A DNA stretch of 64,000 nucleotides from Flavobacterium sp. GT3R68. Its GTDB lineage: Bacteria > Bacteroidota > Bacteroidia > Flavobacteriales > Flavobacteriaceae. The position numbers and the translations under genes were made by a program. Shown piece after piece: positions 16,960 to 25,651 of the stretch (position 1 is the stretch's first letter; each line of letters opens with the position of its first letter). Location of the stretch: assembly GCF_007109225.1 (NCBI RefSeq), contig NZ_VJZK01000001.1, forward strand, positions 764,731 through 828,730. Reading direction: 5' to 3'. The notes beneath the pieces are model-generated. The model did not search any database. It saw only the letters and a program-made list of their open reading frames with translations, and was not told the DNA's origin.

Positions 16960-17966
16960 TATTTTTGGGATTGTGTTTGCAAAACAATAACTTTTGGGAT
17001 ATAGGTTTTTATCTCCTGGAAGGGAAATCTAAAAATCTTCTTTGCTTTTTCATTGGAGTATAAAACTGAGGCATGTGATGCTCTAGCGGTATCTTTTGAA
17101 AATTTTGTTTTTTGCCCAAAAACATTCGATAGCAGCCAATCCACTCTCCAGGCGAGTTCCGTCAGCCAAAACGGAGCGTATAACCGAGGTCTTTTTACTT
17201 TCAACCCATCGGCAATGGTATTAAGGGTTTCTCTAAAAGGGATATTCTCGGAGATAACAATAAATCGGTCGCCATTGATTTCACTTTTCATCAATTGCAC
17301 TAAAAACGCCACTACATCTGAAACTGCCACAAATCCGGTAGAACCGTCGGTGTAGAAAGGCAATCCTTTGGCTACAGCCCTAAAAACTTCACCACTCCCA
17401 TTATCCCAAAAGCCCGGACCAAGAATTACCCCCGGATTAATTACGCCAACCTGAAGGCCTTCTTGTTGTCCGCGCCAAATTTCCATTTCAGCGCCATACT
17501 TGGAAATGGCATAATCACTATGGGGTTTCTCCGGATTCCATTCGGTTTCTTCATTGACAATGTTTTCGGATTCTTTCAAATCGCCTAAGGCCGCAATGGA
17601 ACTAACAAAACACAGTTTTTTTATGTTATGAACAAGCGAAAAATTGACAATGTTTGCCGTTCCTTCGATGTTAATTTTTCGGAGATTTATCTCGTCTTTT
17701 GGATCAAAGGAAATCAATGCGGCACAATGATAGACATAATCAATGTTGTCAAATGTCCGTTCTAATGACGGCACATCAGTAATATCGGCCTGAATCCATT
17801 CGATTTTTTCAAACAGATTTTCTTTTTTATAAAGTTGAAAAAGAGATTTTATTTTGCTCAGCGATGCGGGGTTTCTGTAAATAGCACGAACCGATTCCCC
17901 ATTCTCAATCAGATGAAGTGCTAAATGCGAACCGACCAAACCTGTAGCGCCTGTGATTAAAACCAT
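16956..17966 (-). CDS. NAD-dependent epimerase/dehydratase (extended SDR)
   Basis: A 336-aa extended short-chain dehydrogenase. It has the nucleotide loop GATGLVGSHLALHL at the N-terminus (GxxGxxG), YHCAALISF near residue 80, and the catalytic YxxxK in YAISKYGAE near residue 152. The family acts on nucleotide sugars, steroids or dihydroflavonol-like substrates; the substrate cannot be told here. The -7 element TATCTTTG (17972-17979) ends only 5 bases before the ATG, so the message is probably leaderless or nearly so. Confidence 0.85.
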   Translation of the reverse strand: MVLITGATGLVGSHLALHLIENGESVRAIYRNPASLSKIKSLFQLYKKENLFEKIEWIQADITDVPSLERTFDNIDYVYHCAALISFDPKDEINLRKINIEGTANIVNFSLVHNIKKLCFVSSIAALGDLKESENIVNEETEWNPEKPHSDYAISKYGAEMEIWRGQQEGLQVGVINPGVILGPGFWDNGSGEVFRAVAKGLPFYTDGSTGFVAVSDVVAFLVQLMKSEINGDRFIVISENIPFRETLNTIADGLKVKRPRLYAPFWLTELAWRVDWLLSNVFGQKTKFSKDTARASHASVLYSNEKAKKIFRFPFQEIKTYIPKVIVLQTQSQKY

Positions 17967-17971
17967 AGAGA

Positions 17972-17979
17972 CAAAGATA
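17972..17979 (-). promoter_or_regulatory. -7 element for the epimerase gene, probable leaderless start
   Basis: TATCTTTG on the minus strand, exact TAnnTTTG. The ATG at 17966 falls where transcription should begin. Confidence 0.5.
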
Positions 17980-18032
17980 AATAGTTTGTTGGATTTTTAG
18001 AGGGTTCCATTTTCAAATTATGCAATTAAAAC

Positions 18033-18040
18033 TATCTTTG
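18033..18040 (+). promoter_or_regulatory. -7 element for tyrS
   Basis: TATCTTTG, exact consensus, 49 bases before the tyrS ATG. The leader includes a small GGTC/GACC hairpin at 18050-18062 of unknown meaning. Confidence 0.5.
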
Positions 18041-18089
18041 TGCGCACAAGGTCAAAAAGACCGACTGACGAAAGTAAATTGAAATTGAA

Positions 18090-19385
18090 ATGGAAAATAT
18101 AGTTGAAGAATTACAATGGCGTGGGCTGGTTCATGATATTATGCCGGGAACGGAAGAACAATTATTGAAAGAAATGACCACGACATATATTGGGTTTGAC
18201 CCGACCTCTGATTCCCTGCATATAGGAAATTTGGTTCCGATTTTACTTTTGGTCCATTTGGATAAATTTGGACACAAACCGATTGCCCTTGTAGGAGGAG
18301 CTACCGGTATGATTGGCGATCCGTCCGGAAAATCAGATGAACGAAATTTATTGGATGAAGCCACTTTGGATAAAAATGTAGCGGGAATTAAACGTGTATT
18401 ATCCCGTTTTCTGGATTTTAATTCCACGGCAAAAAATGCTCCGATTTTAGTTAACAACTATGATTGGATGAAAACATTCACCTTTATTGATTTTGCCAGA
18501 GAAGTTGGAAAAAGAATCACGGTAAATTATATGATGGCCAAGGATTCCGTGAAAAAACGTTTGTCCAGTGATGGCGAAGGGATGTCTTTCACTGAATTTA
18601 CGTATCAGCTGATTCAGGGATACGATTTTTACCATTTGCACAAGCATTACAACTGCCTGCTTCAGATGGGTGGTTCCGATCAATGGGGGAATATTACCAC
18701 CGGGACAGAACTGGTGCGCCGGATGAATCATGAAGGTGCCAAAGCATACGCGATGACATGTCCATTAATCACCAAAGCGGATGGGTCTAAATTCGGGAAA
18801 TCGGAAAGTGGAAACATCTGGCTGGATGCCGATAAAACTTCAGTATACAAATTTTACCAATTTTGGGTCAATTCCACCGATGTCGATGCTGAAAAATACA
18901 TCAGAATTTTTACGTTTTTAGATAAAGAAACAATAGACGCCTTGATTGCTGAGCACCACGAGGCACCACATTTAAGAGTTTTGCAAAAAAGATTAGCCCA
19001 AGAGCTGACCACATTTGTACATTCCAAAGTAGAATTGGAAAAAGCGATAAAAGCATCTACGATTTTATTTGGAAATGCGACGGCTGATGATTTGAAACAA
19101 CTGGATGAGATCACTTTCCTGGAAGTTTTTGAAGGAGTTCCGCAAGCAGAAATATCCAGAGGCGATTTGGAAAATGAAATTGATATAGTTGCTGTACTGA
19201 ATGAAAAAACAGGTTTCTTTAAATCAAACGGGGAAGCTCGACGCGCTTTGACCGCCAATTCTATTTCGGTTAATAAAGAGAAAGTGATTGAAGATTTTAA
19301 ACTTTCAGCGACGGATTTAATCAACAACCAATTTGTATTATTGCAAAGCGGCAAGAAAAATTATTTTGTAGTAAGAGTGGTTTAG
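18090..19385 (+). CDS. tyrS: Tyrosyl-tRNA synthetase
   Basis: Charges tRNA-Tyr. The 431-aa class I synthetase has the HIGH-type motif in [12 protein letters not shown] (about residues 39-50), the tyrosine-binding [10 protein letters not shown] and [12 protein letters not shown] segments, and a KMSKS-type loop KFGKS (about 234). A C-terminal S4-like RNA-binding region follows ([18 protein letters not shown]). The length is normal for the TyrRS-alpha type. Monocistronic: its own promoter upstream and a terminator downstream. Confidence 0.97.
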   Translation: MENIVEELQWRGLVHDIMPGTEEQLLKEMTTTYIGFDPTSDSLHIGNLVPILLLVHLDKFGHKPIALVGGATGMIGDPSGKSDERNLLDEATLDKNVAGIKRVLSRFLDFNSTAKNAPILVNNYDWMKTFTFIDFAREVGKRITVNYMMAKDSVKKRLSSDGEGMSFTEFTYQLIQGYDFYHLHKHYNCLLQMGGSDQWGNITTGTELVRRMNHEGAKAYAMTCPLITKADGSKFGKSESGNIWLDADKTSVYKFYQFWVNSTDVDAEKYIRIFTFLDKETIDALIAEHHEAPHLRVLQKRLAQELTTFVHSKVELEKAIKASTILFGNATADDLKQLDEITFLEVFEGVPQAEISRGDLENEIDIVAVLNEKTGFFKSNGEARRALTANSISVNKEKVIEDFKLSATDLINNQFVLLQSGKKNYFVVRVV

Positions 19386-19410
19386 GTTTTTAGACTATAA
19401 TTTATAATAA

Positions 19411-19446
19411 CAGCTCCGTCGGAGGTATTTCTGATGGAGCTTTTTA
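19411..19446 (+). terminator. Terminator after tyrS
   Basis: Stem AGCTCCGTC/GATGGAGCT with one G-T pair, then a T run. It overlaps the stop of the convergent gene at 19444. Confidence 0.75.
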
Positions 19447-20172
19447 TTTAAAATCGATTTCCATTTTGTTGGAAGTGAAAACGCCCTGAATGAAGTTTTT
19501 GTCGGCTGTAACTTTTTCAAATTCCTCGGGAAGAAGCCTTTCCTTATACTGATCCCTTAAAAGGACAAGATAAAGTTCGATGCTGAAAACAGACTTTTCA
19601 TCCAAATAATGTTCATACCCATCTTGCTTATAATATCGGGTTTTGTCCCAATAAAAGAGCTGTGAAATGGTTTTAATTTCTTTTGGTTTCAAGGTGTAAA
19701 TATTTTCCATAGGAGAAGGTGGGCTTGTGATGGCCATCCCCTCTTCAAAATCCGTATTATTCAGATCAAGGGAATCGGTATTGATGTGCAATTTTTCTTT
19801 GAAAAAGTTTTTCATGGCCAACTTTCTTTCCTTTTCATCTTTAATATTGGAAAAGTCCGGAATTTCAATGGTATTGTTCGTCAAAGAATTATTTAAAATA
19901 CCACTAACAGCAACGATATCATTGTTTTGATACAACTTAAATAACGGTGATGTGCCCATGGAGCCGTAATGGGCTGGTATTAGTTGCTTTGGATTCAGAA
20001 AACAAGAGATTTCCCTGTCGGTCAAATTTTCAATATGGTACGTAATCGTATATTTTCTTGCGCCTGAAATAGTGTCTTTAGAAACAATCGAATCAATTTT
20101 AATGTCCAAGGGTTTATTTTGTGCAAAAATTGAAAGAGAATAGAGGAAAAAAATAGAATATATATAGCGCAT
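19444..20172 (-). CDS. Exported protein of unknown function
   Basis: A 242-aa protein with a signal peptide (MRYIYSIFFLYSLSIFAQ) and no lipobox. The mature part begins as a beta-rich domain (KYTITYHIENLTDREISCFL), which suggests an Ig-like or sandwich fold. After that I recognise nothing. It may be periplasmic or surface exposed. Single gene convergent with tyrS; the LuxE-like gene lies upstream on the same strand with a 42-base gap. Confidence 0.7.
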   Translation of the reverse strand: MRYIYSIFFLYSLSIFAQNKPLDIKIDSIVSKDTISGARKYTITYHIENLTDREISCFLNPKQLIPAHYGSMGTSPLFKLYQNNDIVAVSGILNNSLTNNTIEIPDFSNIKDEKERKLAMKNFFKEKLHINTDSLDLNNTDFEEGMAITSPPSPMENIYTLKPKEIKTISQLFYWDKTRYYKQDGYEHYLDEKSVFSIELYLVLLRDQYKERLLPEEFEKVTADKNFIQGVFTSNKMEIDFK

Positions 20173-20214
20173 AGAAATAGTGTTGTAAGAACTAACGTAT
20201 AATAATCTAATTTA

Positions 20215-21195
20215 TTACAGCACCATCAAATTGCAGCCGCGAATATCGGAATTGTCAAAACGGCCCAATACTTCGAAAGAATTGTTGGAATATTTTTTAC
20301 CTAAATCCTGTGTCGCAATAAAAGAGCAAGAATTGATATTAGCTAAATCAATGACGTTGATGCCGCCTGTTTTTTCGGTTTCTTCATACGTCAGCGCATC
20401 TTCGGTATCACGGATCAGGATGTGCATCCAGGACGGACATTCAAAAACCCCATTTCCCAGTGAATAAGCCTGTGATAACAATTCTGTCATTCCGTACTCG
20501 GAGTGAATTGACGGCACTCCAAAGCCGGTGCAAAGTTGGTGGTGTAGTTCTTCGCGGATCATTTCTTTCCGTCGCCCTTTCATGCCGCCGGTTTCCATAA
20601 TGATAGTATTTTTTAATTGGAATTGCTGCTTTTCGATTAAGTCGAGTAAAGCGTATGTAACTCCAATCAGGATTACATTTTGTCCGGAAGCGTCAAGGCT
20701 GGTTAGTTTCGCTGTCAGTTCGTCATGATTGTGTAAATAGAATCCACTGTCGGCATTGTTGGATAGCTGAATTAAGTCCTCGACCATATAGATTAACGAA
20801 GAACCTTCTCGCTCAAGATAGGAAGGTAACAGAGCCAAAATCGCATAGTCCTCGATGTTGCCATAGAATTGCGAAAAACCGCTTCGGTAACTTTGCTCGT
20901 ATAAAGAAATATCGGTAACCAAATGTTTGCTGGTTATCATCCCGGTTGTTCCGCTGCTAATGAAAGTGGCCTGAACGGGTTTAGAATTAGAAGTGACAGC
21001 GTGGCTTTTAAAAAACTGAATTGGAAGAAACGGGATTTGTTGTAAAGATTTCACTTCCTGTTTGTCGATATTCAAATATTGGCAGAATTCATTATAAACA
21101 GCATTGTTTTCATATTGAAAACGAAACACTTTGAGTGCTGTTTTTTCAAATTGCTTGTGATTAGAAATGCTGAATATGTCGGAAGCTGTAATCAA
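20215..21195 (-). CDS. LuxE/PaaK-like acyl-protein synthetase
   Basis: A 326-aa member of the adenylate-forming superfamily, short LuxE type. Visible landmarks are ATFISSGTTGMITSKH (about 76-91; SSGTTG is the ATP-binding loop), IHSEYGMTELLSQAY (about 235-249) and LGRFDNSDIRGCNLMVL at the C-terminus. LuxE proteins activate a fatty acid as acyl-AMP and load it on a protein Cys. In Bacteroidota the real substrate is unknown; a role in an envelope or lipid pathway is a guess. Full length for the LuxE-only architecture. Confidence 0.82.
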   Translation of the reverse strand: MITASDIFSISNHKQFEKTALKVFRFQYENNAVYNEFCQYLNIDKQEVKSLQQIPFLPIQFFKSHAVTSNSKPVQATFISSGTTGMITSKHLVTDISLYEQSYRSGFSQFYGNIEDYAILALLPSYLEREGSSLIYMVEDLIQLSNNADSGFYLHNHDELTAKLTSLDASGQNVILIGVTYALLDLIEKQQFQLKNTIIMETGGMKGRRKEMIREELHHQLCTGFGVPSIHSEYGMTELLSQAYSLGNGVFECPSWMHILIRDTEDALTYEETEKTGGINVIDLANINSCSFIATQDLGKKYSNNSFEVLGRFDNSDIRGCNLMVL

Positions 21196-21223
21196 GAATT
21201 ATTTTTTACAAAAGTAATTAAAT

Positions 21224-21258
21224 AAAAAAAACTCCAACTTTTCAATTGGAGTTTTTAA
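21224..21258 (-). terminator. Terminator after the 329-aa T9SS protein gene
   Basis: Stem AAAAACTCCAA/TTGGAGTTTTT, A/T runs on both sides, 20 bases beyond the stop on the minus strand. Confidence 0.8.
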
Positions 21259-21277
21259 AATATTATAAAGAAATTAA

Positions 21278-22267
21278 TTATCGGATAACTAATTTTCTTG
21301 TAGCTGTTTTTCCTTCTTCAGTTACTTTAACAATATAGATTCCATTGTTTAAGTTTCCTACGTTGATTGAGTTTCCAGAAGTTGCAGTGCTTAGAACTTG
21401 TTTTCCTAAAACATTATAAACAACCACTTTCTTTTCTGCATTGGCATTAGTGTCAATGTACAAAGTTCCGTTAGATACAGGATTTGGATAGATGTTCAAA
21501 CCTGCTATAGCATTTTGTTGAACTCCTAAAACTGCACTCGTTACATAAGCCCATGTACCTCCAAGTCTAACATTGTCATATTCTACATTTCCAGTACCGG
21601 TTGCAGCCGTACCACCTTGTCTTAGAATAATGCTTGCAATTTGTGTAGGCGCAGCAGTTGTTCCTGTAACATTTGTGATATTGGCAGCTGTCTCAGCACC
21701 ACCTAAAGCTGGATTTACCCATAAACTGGCAGTATTTGTCGCTATATCATATTTGGTAACTACGAATAGTGGGGTCCCAACTGGATAATCTGTTGGTAGA
21801 TAAGATGGACTAACTGTTCCTCCGCTATTATTTAATATACCTATATTGAAGGTGTTGGCAACAGTTCCTGTTCGGAAATACAATCTTGACGGTAATGTAC
21901 CAGCAGTCGCGCCTGCTGTTGAACCCATTGATAACGAATAGTCACCTATCGCTGCACTAGGGTGTAAGCCAGTTGTATTAGGTACATTCACAATAACTGA
22001 ATAGTAAGCTACTCCTGTCAATGTTGAGGATGATGCTAAATTAACATCTTCCGTGTTTCCAGCGATTAATGCAACCTTGTTTCCGGTTGTTGTCATTCCT
22101 GGATATGTTATAGAACCAGGTGCGATTGTAAGTTGACCAGGTGTAGCACCACTATGCGTTACCCATCCATTAGCATTTAAAGAACCTGTTCCTAAAAAAG
22201 GATCAGTAACTTGTCCGAAAGATACGGTGGCAATCGTTAAGAATAATAAAGTGTAAAGTTTTTTCAT
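21278..22267 (-). CDS. Secreted protein with T9SS type A sorting domain
   Basis: A 329-aa protein with a signal peptide (MKKLYTLLFLTIATVSFG), a Thr/Gly/Ala-rich beta-type passenger of about 230 residues, and a C-terminal T9SS domain that starts NIYPNPVSNGTLYI and ends TATRKLVIR. The passenger resembles lectin/jelly-roll-like secreted proteins of Flavobacteria, but no catalytic motif is visible. It is expected to be exported by Sec and then moved to the surface or medium by T9SS. A -7 element (TATCTTTG) lies at 22294-22301. Confidence 0.88.
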   Translation of the reverse strand: MKKLYTLLFLTIATVSFGQVTDPFLGTGSLNANGWVTHSGATPGQLTIAPGSITYPGMTTTGNKVALIAGNTEDVNLASSSTLTGVAYYSVIVNVPNTTGLHPSAAIGDYSLSMGSTAGATAGTLPSRLYFRTGTVANTFNIGILNNSGGTVSPSYLPTDYPVGTPLFVVTKYDIATNTASLWVNPALGGAETAANITNVTGTTAAPTQIASIILRQGGTAATGTGNVEYDNVRLGGTWAYVTSAVLGVQQNAIAGLNIYPNPVSNGTLYIDTNANAEKKVVVYNVLGKQVLSTATSGNSINVGNLNNGIYIVKVTEEGKTATRKLVIR

Positions 22268-22293
22268 TTTTCTAAATTTATATGAATTGGGAA

Positions 22294-22301
22294 CAAAGAT
22301 A
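22294..22301 (-). promoter_or_regulatory. -7 element for the 329-aa T9SS protein gene
   Basis: TATCTTTG on the minus strand, exact consensus, 26 bases before the ATG at 22267. Confidence 0.5.
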
Positions 22302-22374
22302 AGTACTATTTTTCTTTGTGGGAATAAATCAATGTAAAAAAATCATTAAATCAGCAAAGAACGTATTTTTTCAA

Positions 22375-22710
22375 CTACTTGATAATTAGTTTTCTAGTGG
22401 ATGTAGCGTCACTTTCCTTAATTTTTATAATATATACCCCCGGAGAAAGTGCCGAAACATTCAACTCTCTTGAGTTCAAAACCGTTTGAAGAACTTTTTT
22501 CCCTAAAACATCGAAAATGGTAATTTCCTTGTCCAAGGAAGATTTTGAAGTAATGTATATTTTCCCATTGCTCACAGGATTTGGGTAGAAACTCAAACCC
22601 TCGATTGGGGCATCCTCATTTTTCAATTGCATTTTACTGTCCTGCGCAGCAACACTGAACGAAGACAACAAAACCAATAAGATTACAATATAAAAGTAGT
22701 TTTTTGTCAT
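22375..22710 (-). CDS. Minimal protein made of a signal peptide and a T9SS sorting domain
   Basis: A 111-aa protein. Signal peptide MTKNYFYIVILLVLLSSFS; about 15 linker residues; then a complete type A sorting domain from GLSFYPNPVSNGKIYI to STRKLIIK. There is almost no passenger. The domain is close to that of the neighbouring 329-aa protein (YPNPVSNG, VLGKKVLQT, GVYIIK). It could be a remnant of a larger T9SS protein or a genuine small cargo. The gene is intact, with its own TATCTTTA-type promoter near 22728-22735. Confidence 0.8.
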   Translation of the reverse strand: MTKNYFYIVILLVLLSSFSVAAQDSKMQLKNEDAPIEGLSFYPNPVSNGKIYITSKSSLDKEITIFDVLGKKVLQTVLNSRELNVSALSPGVYIIKIKESDATSTRKLIIK

Positions 22711-22756
22711 GGGTGTTGATTAGTTTGTAAAGATACAAAAAACAAATAGCATGCCA

Positions 22757-22789
22757 AAAAAAACATCCCGTTTTAACAGGATGTCTTTT
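22757..22789 (-). terminator. Terminator after lipoprotein gene 2
   Basis: On the minus strand, ACATCCTGTTAAAACGGGATGT followed by a run of eight T. Confidence 0.8.
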
Positions 22790-22811
22790 TGATTGGATAC
22801 CTGTTATTTTT

Positions 22812-23987
22812 TTAGAACCCTGCCGTCCAACCCGTGGACCATGCTGGCGCATTTGCTCCATTACCCGCGCCTGTGGCAAGGGCAGATTCGGTGAATACGG
22901 CACTCACATTTGCATCCGTTCCTGCAGTGGTTGTCCCTTTGGATTGCGTTAATACATCAATAAAATTCACGTTCGTAGCCTTCAAAAGAGTGCCTACGAA
23001 ACTGATGGTAGCATCGTCTTCGACATTAAATCCCTGTTTCCAGCCGCTTAAAACCACATTTGAGAATTGGGCCTTTGTTCCTGTTCTCAGCTTAAATCCC
23101 TGGTTATCGGAATAGATTACCGGATCGGCGCCACTTCCCGGGCCCACTAAAGTGATGTTGGTAATTGTAGGATTTGAAATAGGGGTATTGGTGAATCCCA
23201 GTTCGTAATTATCCCCTTCAATTCCTCTGTTGCCTTTGCCGTACGCAATTTTTGCATACCAGTTCGTATGCGTTCCGGCGAATCCTTCCGCCCAGTCAAA
23301 TTGATCATCCTGATTGCCTAGTGCGACGAGATAGGAGGTATTCACGGTTCCGCCGAAGAAGCCAAATCCATCATCAGCGCCGCGGAATGCCTCCACATAT
23401 TCAAATGTAGTTCCGGATCCCACACCAAACAATGAAACGCCATCGGATTTTTTTCCACTGAAATCTGCTCCCGCATATTCCACTCGTAAATATCGTATGG
23501 AACCTGAATTGTCGCTGGCAATAGCTCCGCCGTAAGTTAGATTGCCCACTTCGGATGAGGCTGTTCCGCTTCCGCCGGAAGTCCGGTTAATGGGTGCCTT
23601 TCCGCAAATCACCAATCCGCCCCAGTCTCCGGAATTTTTTACGGATAATCCACTGGTCATAACCACTGGATCAACCGCAGTTCCGTTTACATTTATTTTT
23701 CCTCCTTGCGCCACCGCTATATAGGAAGAAGTTCCCATGCCTTCAATCATTGTTCCGGCGGGAATTGTTAATGTAGCGCCGGTGTTTACCTGCAGTTTAC
23801 CGGTTAACTTGTAGACAGTCCCTGCGTTAAGGATTACTTCTCCTTCGGTAATGGTTCCTTTGAAGTTATTTGCATCAAGTACAAATGGATTAATGGTCGT
23901 GCCGCCACCGTCACTTGATGAACAGCCAGTAATCAAAGTTGTCAATAAGACAGAAATCCCAAATAATTTTACAATCGAATTTTTCAT
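22812..23987 (-). CDS. Beta-helix-like surface lipoprotein, paralog 2
   Basis: A 391-aa lipoprotein (MKNSIVKLFGISVLLTTLIT, then lipobox GCSSS). The mature part has repeated glycine-rich beta turns with no catalytic motif I recognise: KLTGKLQVNTGATLTIPAGT, GGKINVNGTAVDPVVMTSG, GDWGGLVICGKAPINR, FEYVEAFRGADDGFGFFGG. Periodic short strands suggest a parallel beta-helix. The protein at 24275-25474 is a close paralog along its full length. Both lie beside a TonB receptor and a PhoBR pair, so an outer-membrane role in phosphorus capture is inferred. Automatic pipelines sometimes call this family a transporter; nothing in the sequence supports that. Confidence 0.75.
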   Translation of the reverse strand: MKNSIVKLFGISVLLTTLITGCSSSDGGGTTINPFVLDANNFKGTITEGEVILNAGTVYKLTGKLQVNTGATLTIPAGTMIEGMGTSSYIAVAQGGKINVNGTAVDPVVMTSGLSVKNSGDWGGLVICGKAPINRTSGGSGTASSEVGNLTYGGAIASDNSGSIRYLRVEYAGADFSGKKSDGVSLFGVGSGTTFEYVEAFRGADDGFGFFGGTVNTSYLVALGNQDDQFDWAEGFAGTHTNWYAKIAYGKGNRGIEGDNYELGFTNTPISNPTITNITLVGPGSGADPVIYSDNQGFKLRTGTKAQFSNVVLSGWKQGFNVEDDATISFVGTLLKATNVNFIDVLTQSKGTTTAGTDANVSAVFTESALATGAGNGANAPAWSTGWTAGF

Positions 23988-24224
23988 AGTTGTTTTATAA
24001 ATTAGGGTTAATTTTTAATGTACAAATGAAAACCAGGTCTTATCAGACCATGAAGAATTAAGATTGTCTGCATGTTAAACCGTGCTTTAACCTTTTTTAT
24101 ATGCAATTATATTGGGGGAATAATTACACAACGGGTTAAAATTCAATATATTGAATGTGCAAAAAGACAATCAATATCAAATATAGCGAAAAATTATTTA
24201 TCTCTTAAAAAAATCATAACAAAA

Positions 24225-24256
24225 AAAACATCCTGAAATTAACAGGATGTTTTTAG
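24225..24256 (-). terminator. Terminator after lipoprotein gene 1
   Basis: AAAACATCCTG/CAGGATGTTTT stem with an AT-rich loop. It lies between the two paralogous genes, so each has its own 3' end. The rest of 23988-24274 holds no gene I can see. Confidence 0.8.
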
Positions 24257-24274
24257 TGGTGTAATTGTTACTTT

Positions 24275-25474
24275 TTAGAATCCTACTGACCAGCCAGTAG
24301 ACCATGTTGGTGCGCTTACTCCGTTGCCCGCTCCAGTTGCGGTTGCAGATTCGGAGAAAATTGAAGATACATCAGCAGTTACTCCTGTTGTTGCCGGGGC
24401 TACCGCAGTTGTTGTTCCTTTTGATTTTGTAGTCACATCCGCTATGAAATTCACATTTGTAGCTTTTAGAGCGGTTCCAATAAAGCTGATAGTTTCATCA
24501 TGCTCCACATTAAAACCTTGTTTCCAGCTGCTTAAAACCACATTAGAAAACATTCCTTTTGTTCCTCTTCTCAATTTGAAAGCGTTGTTTTCCAAGTAAA
24601 TAGTTGCGTCTGCAATACCTCCAGGTCCTACCAATGTCAAGTTAGTGATTGTAGGGTTTGAAACTGGTGTATTACTATATCCTAATTCGAAGTTATCTGC
24701 TTCAATTCCTCTATTTCCTTTTCCGAAAGCAATTTTTCCATACCAGTTAGTGTTAGTTCCATTCCATCCTTCAGTCCAGTCAAATTGATCGTCTTCGTTA
24801 CCAATGGCGATTAAGTTTGAAGTGTTTACGGTTCCTCCGAAGAATTCGAATCCGTCATCTGCTCCGTGAAAAGCCTGAACATATTCAAATGTAGTTCCGG
24901 AACCCACTCCAAATAAAGATACTCCGTTGAATTCTTTTTCACTGTTGAAAGCTGCTCCGGCATATTCGATTCTCAAATAACGAATAACTCCCGAGTTGTC
25001 ATTAGCAGTAGTTCCACCATAAGACAAATCAGCTACTTCTGATTGTGCAGTACCCAAACCTCCGGTTACACGGTTGATAGGTGCTTTTCCGCAGATTACC
25101 AATCCACCCCAGTCTCCTGCATTTTTAGTTGCCAGACCGCTGGTCATTACAACCGGATTAGTTGCTGTACCATTTACGTTTATTTTTCCTCCTTGAGCTA
25201 CTGCAATATAAGCTGCAGTACCACCGATACCTTGAATAACTGTTCCTGCAGGGATAGTTAATGTCGCGCCGTTGTTTATTTGTAATTTCCCGGTTAATTT
25301 GTAGATAGTCGCAGCATTCAACACTACCTCTCCGTCGTTTATAGTTCCTTTAAAGTTATTTGCATCAACAACAAATGATGATGAAGGGCCGTTGTCATCG
25401 CTGGACGAACAGCTGGTAAGTAAACTTGCCGATAGGACAAAAATTCCGAATAATTTTACAATTGATTTTTTCAT
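24275..25474 (-). CDS. Beta-helix-like surface lipoprotein, paralog 1
   Basis: A 399-aa lipoprotein (MKKSIVKLFGIFVLSASLLT, then lipobox SCSSS). It shares blocks such as VDANNFKGTI, GDWGGLVICGKAPINR, GVSLFGVGSGTTFEYVQAF, DDQFDW and KQGFNVE with paralog 2, and differs mostly in the C-terminal 40 residues (TTKSKGTTTAVAPATTGV). A tandem duplication is the simplest explanation. Codon use here is less GC-rich than in paralog 2, so the copies have drifted. The upstream promoter contains CATCTTTG (25511-25518), like the porin promoter. Confidence 0.75.
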   Translation of the reverse strand: MKKSIVKLFGIFVLSASLLTSCSSSDDNGPSSSFVVDANNFKGTINDGEVVLNAATIYKLTGKLQINNGATLTIPAGTVIQGIGGTAAYIAVAQGGKINVNGTATNPVVMTSGLATKNAGDWGGLVICGKAPINRVTGGLGTAQSEVADLSYGGTTANDNSGVIRYLRIEYAGAAFNSEKEFNGVSLFGVGSGTTFEYVQAFHGADDGFEFFGGTVNTSNLIAIGNEDDQFDWTEGWNGTNTNWYGKIAFGKGNRGIEADNFELGYSNTPVSNPTITNLTLVGPGGIADATIYLENNAFKLRRGTKGMFSNVVLSSWKQGFNVEHDETISFIGTALKATNVNFIADVTTKSKGTTTAVAPATTGVTADVSSIFSESATATGAGNGVSAPTWSTGWSVGF

Positions 25475-25625
25475 GGTTGTTTAAAAATTTAATAGTTAAT
25501 TTCTTTGATGCAAAGATGGGACAGCCTTCTATTTTGGAGGTTAAGTGAATGTGATTGTTAGTTTAAGAAAAGAAGGAGTAATCATTAATTTAATGTTTCG
25601 AATGTTAATTTAATTTCCAATAAAA

Positions 25626-25651
25626 AAGAGCGGTAAAAACCGCCCTTAATT
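25626..25651 (-). terminator. Terminator after the TonB receptor gene
   Basis: Minus strand GGGCGGTTTTTACCGCTC followed by a T run, directly after the receptor stop. Confidence 0.75.

Noticed and set aside
18050..18062. T-box or other riboswitch before tyrS
   Set aside because: The leader is about 45 bases and holds only a 4-bp hairpin; no T-box sequence is present.
24275..25474. Multidrug transporter function for the lipoprotein paralogs
   Set aside because: They have a lipobox and glycine-rich beta repeats but no membrane helices beyond the signal.
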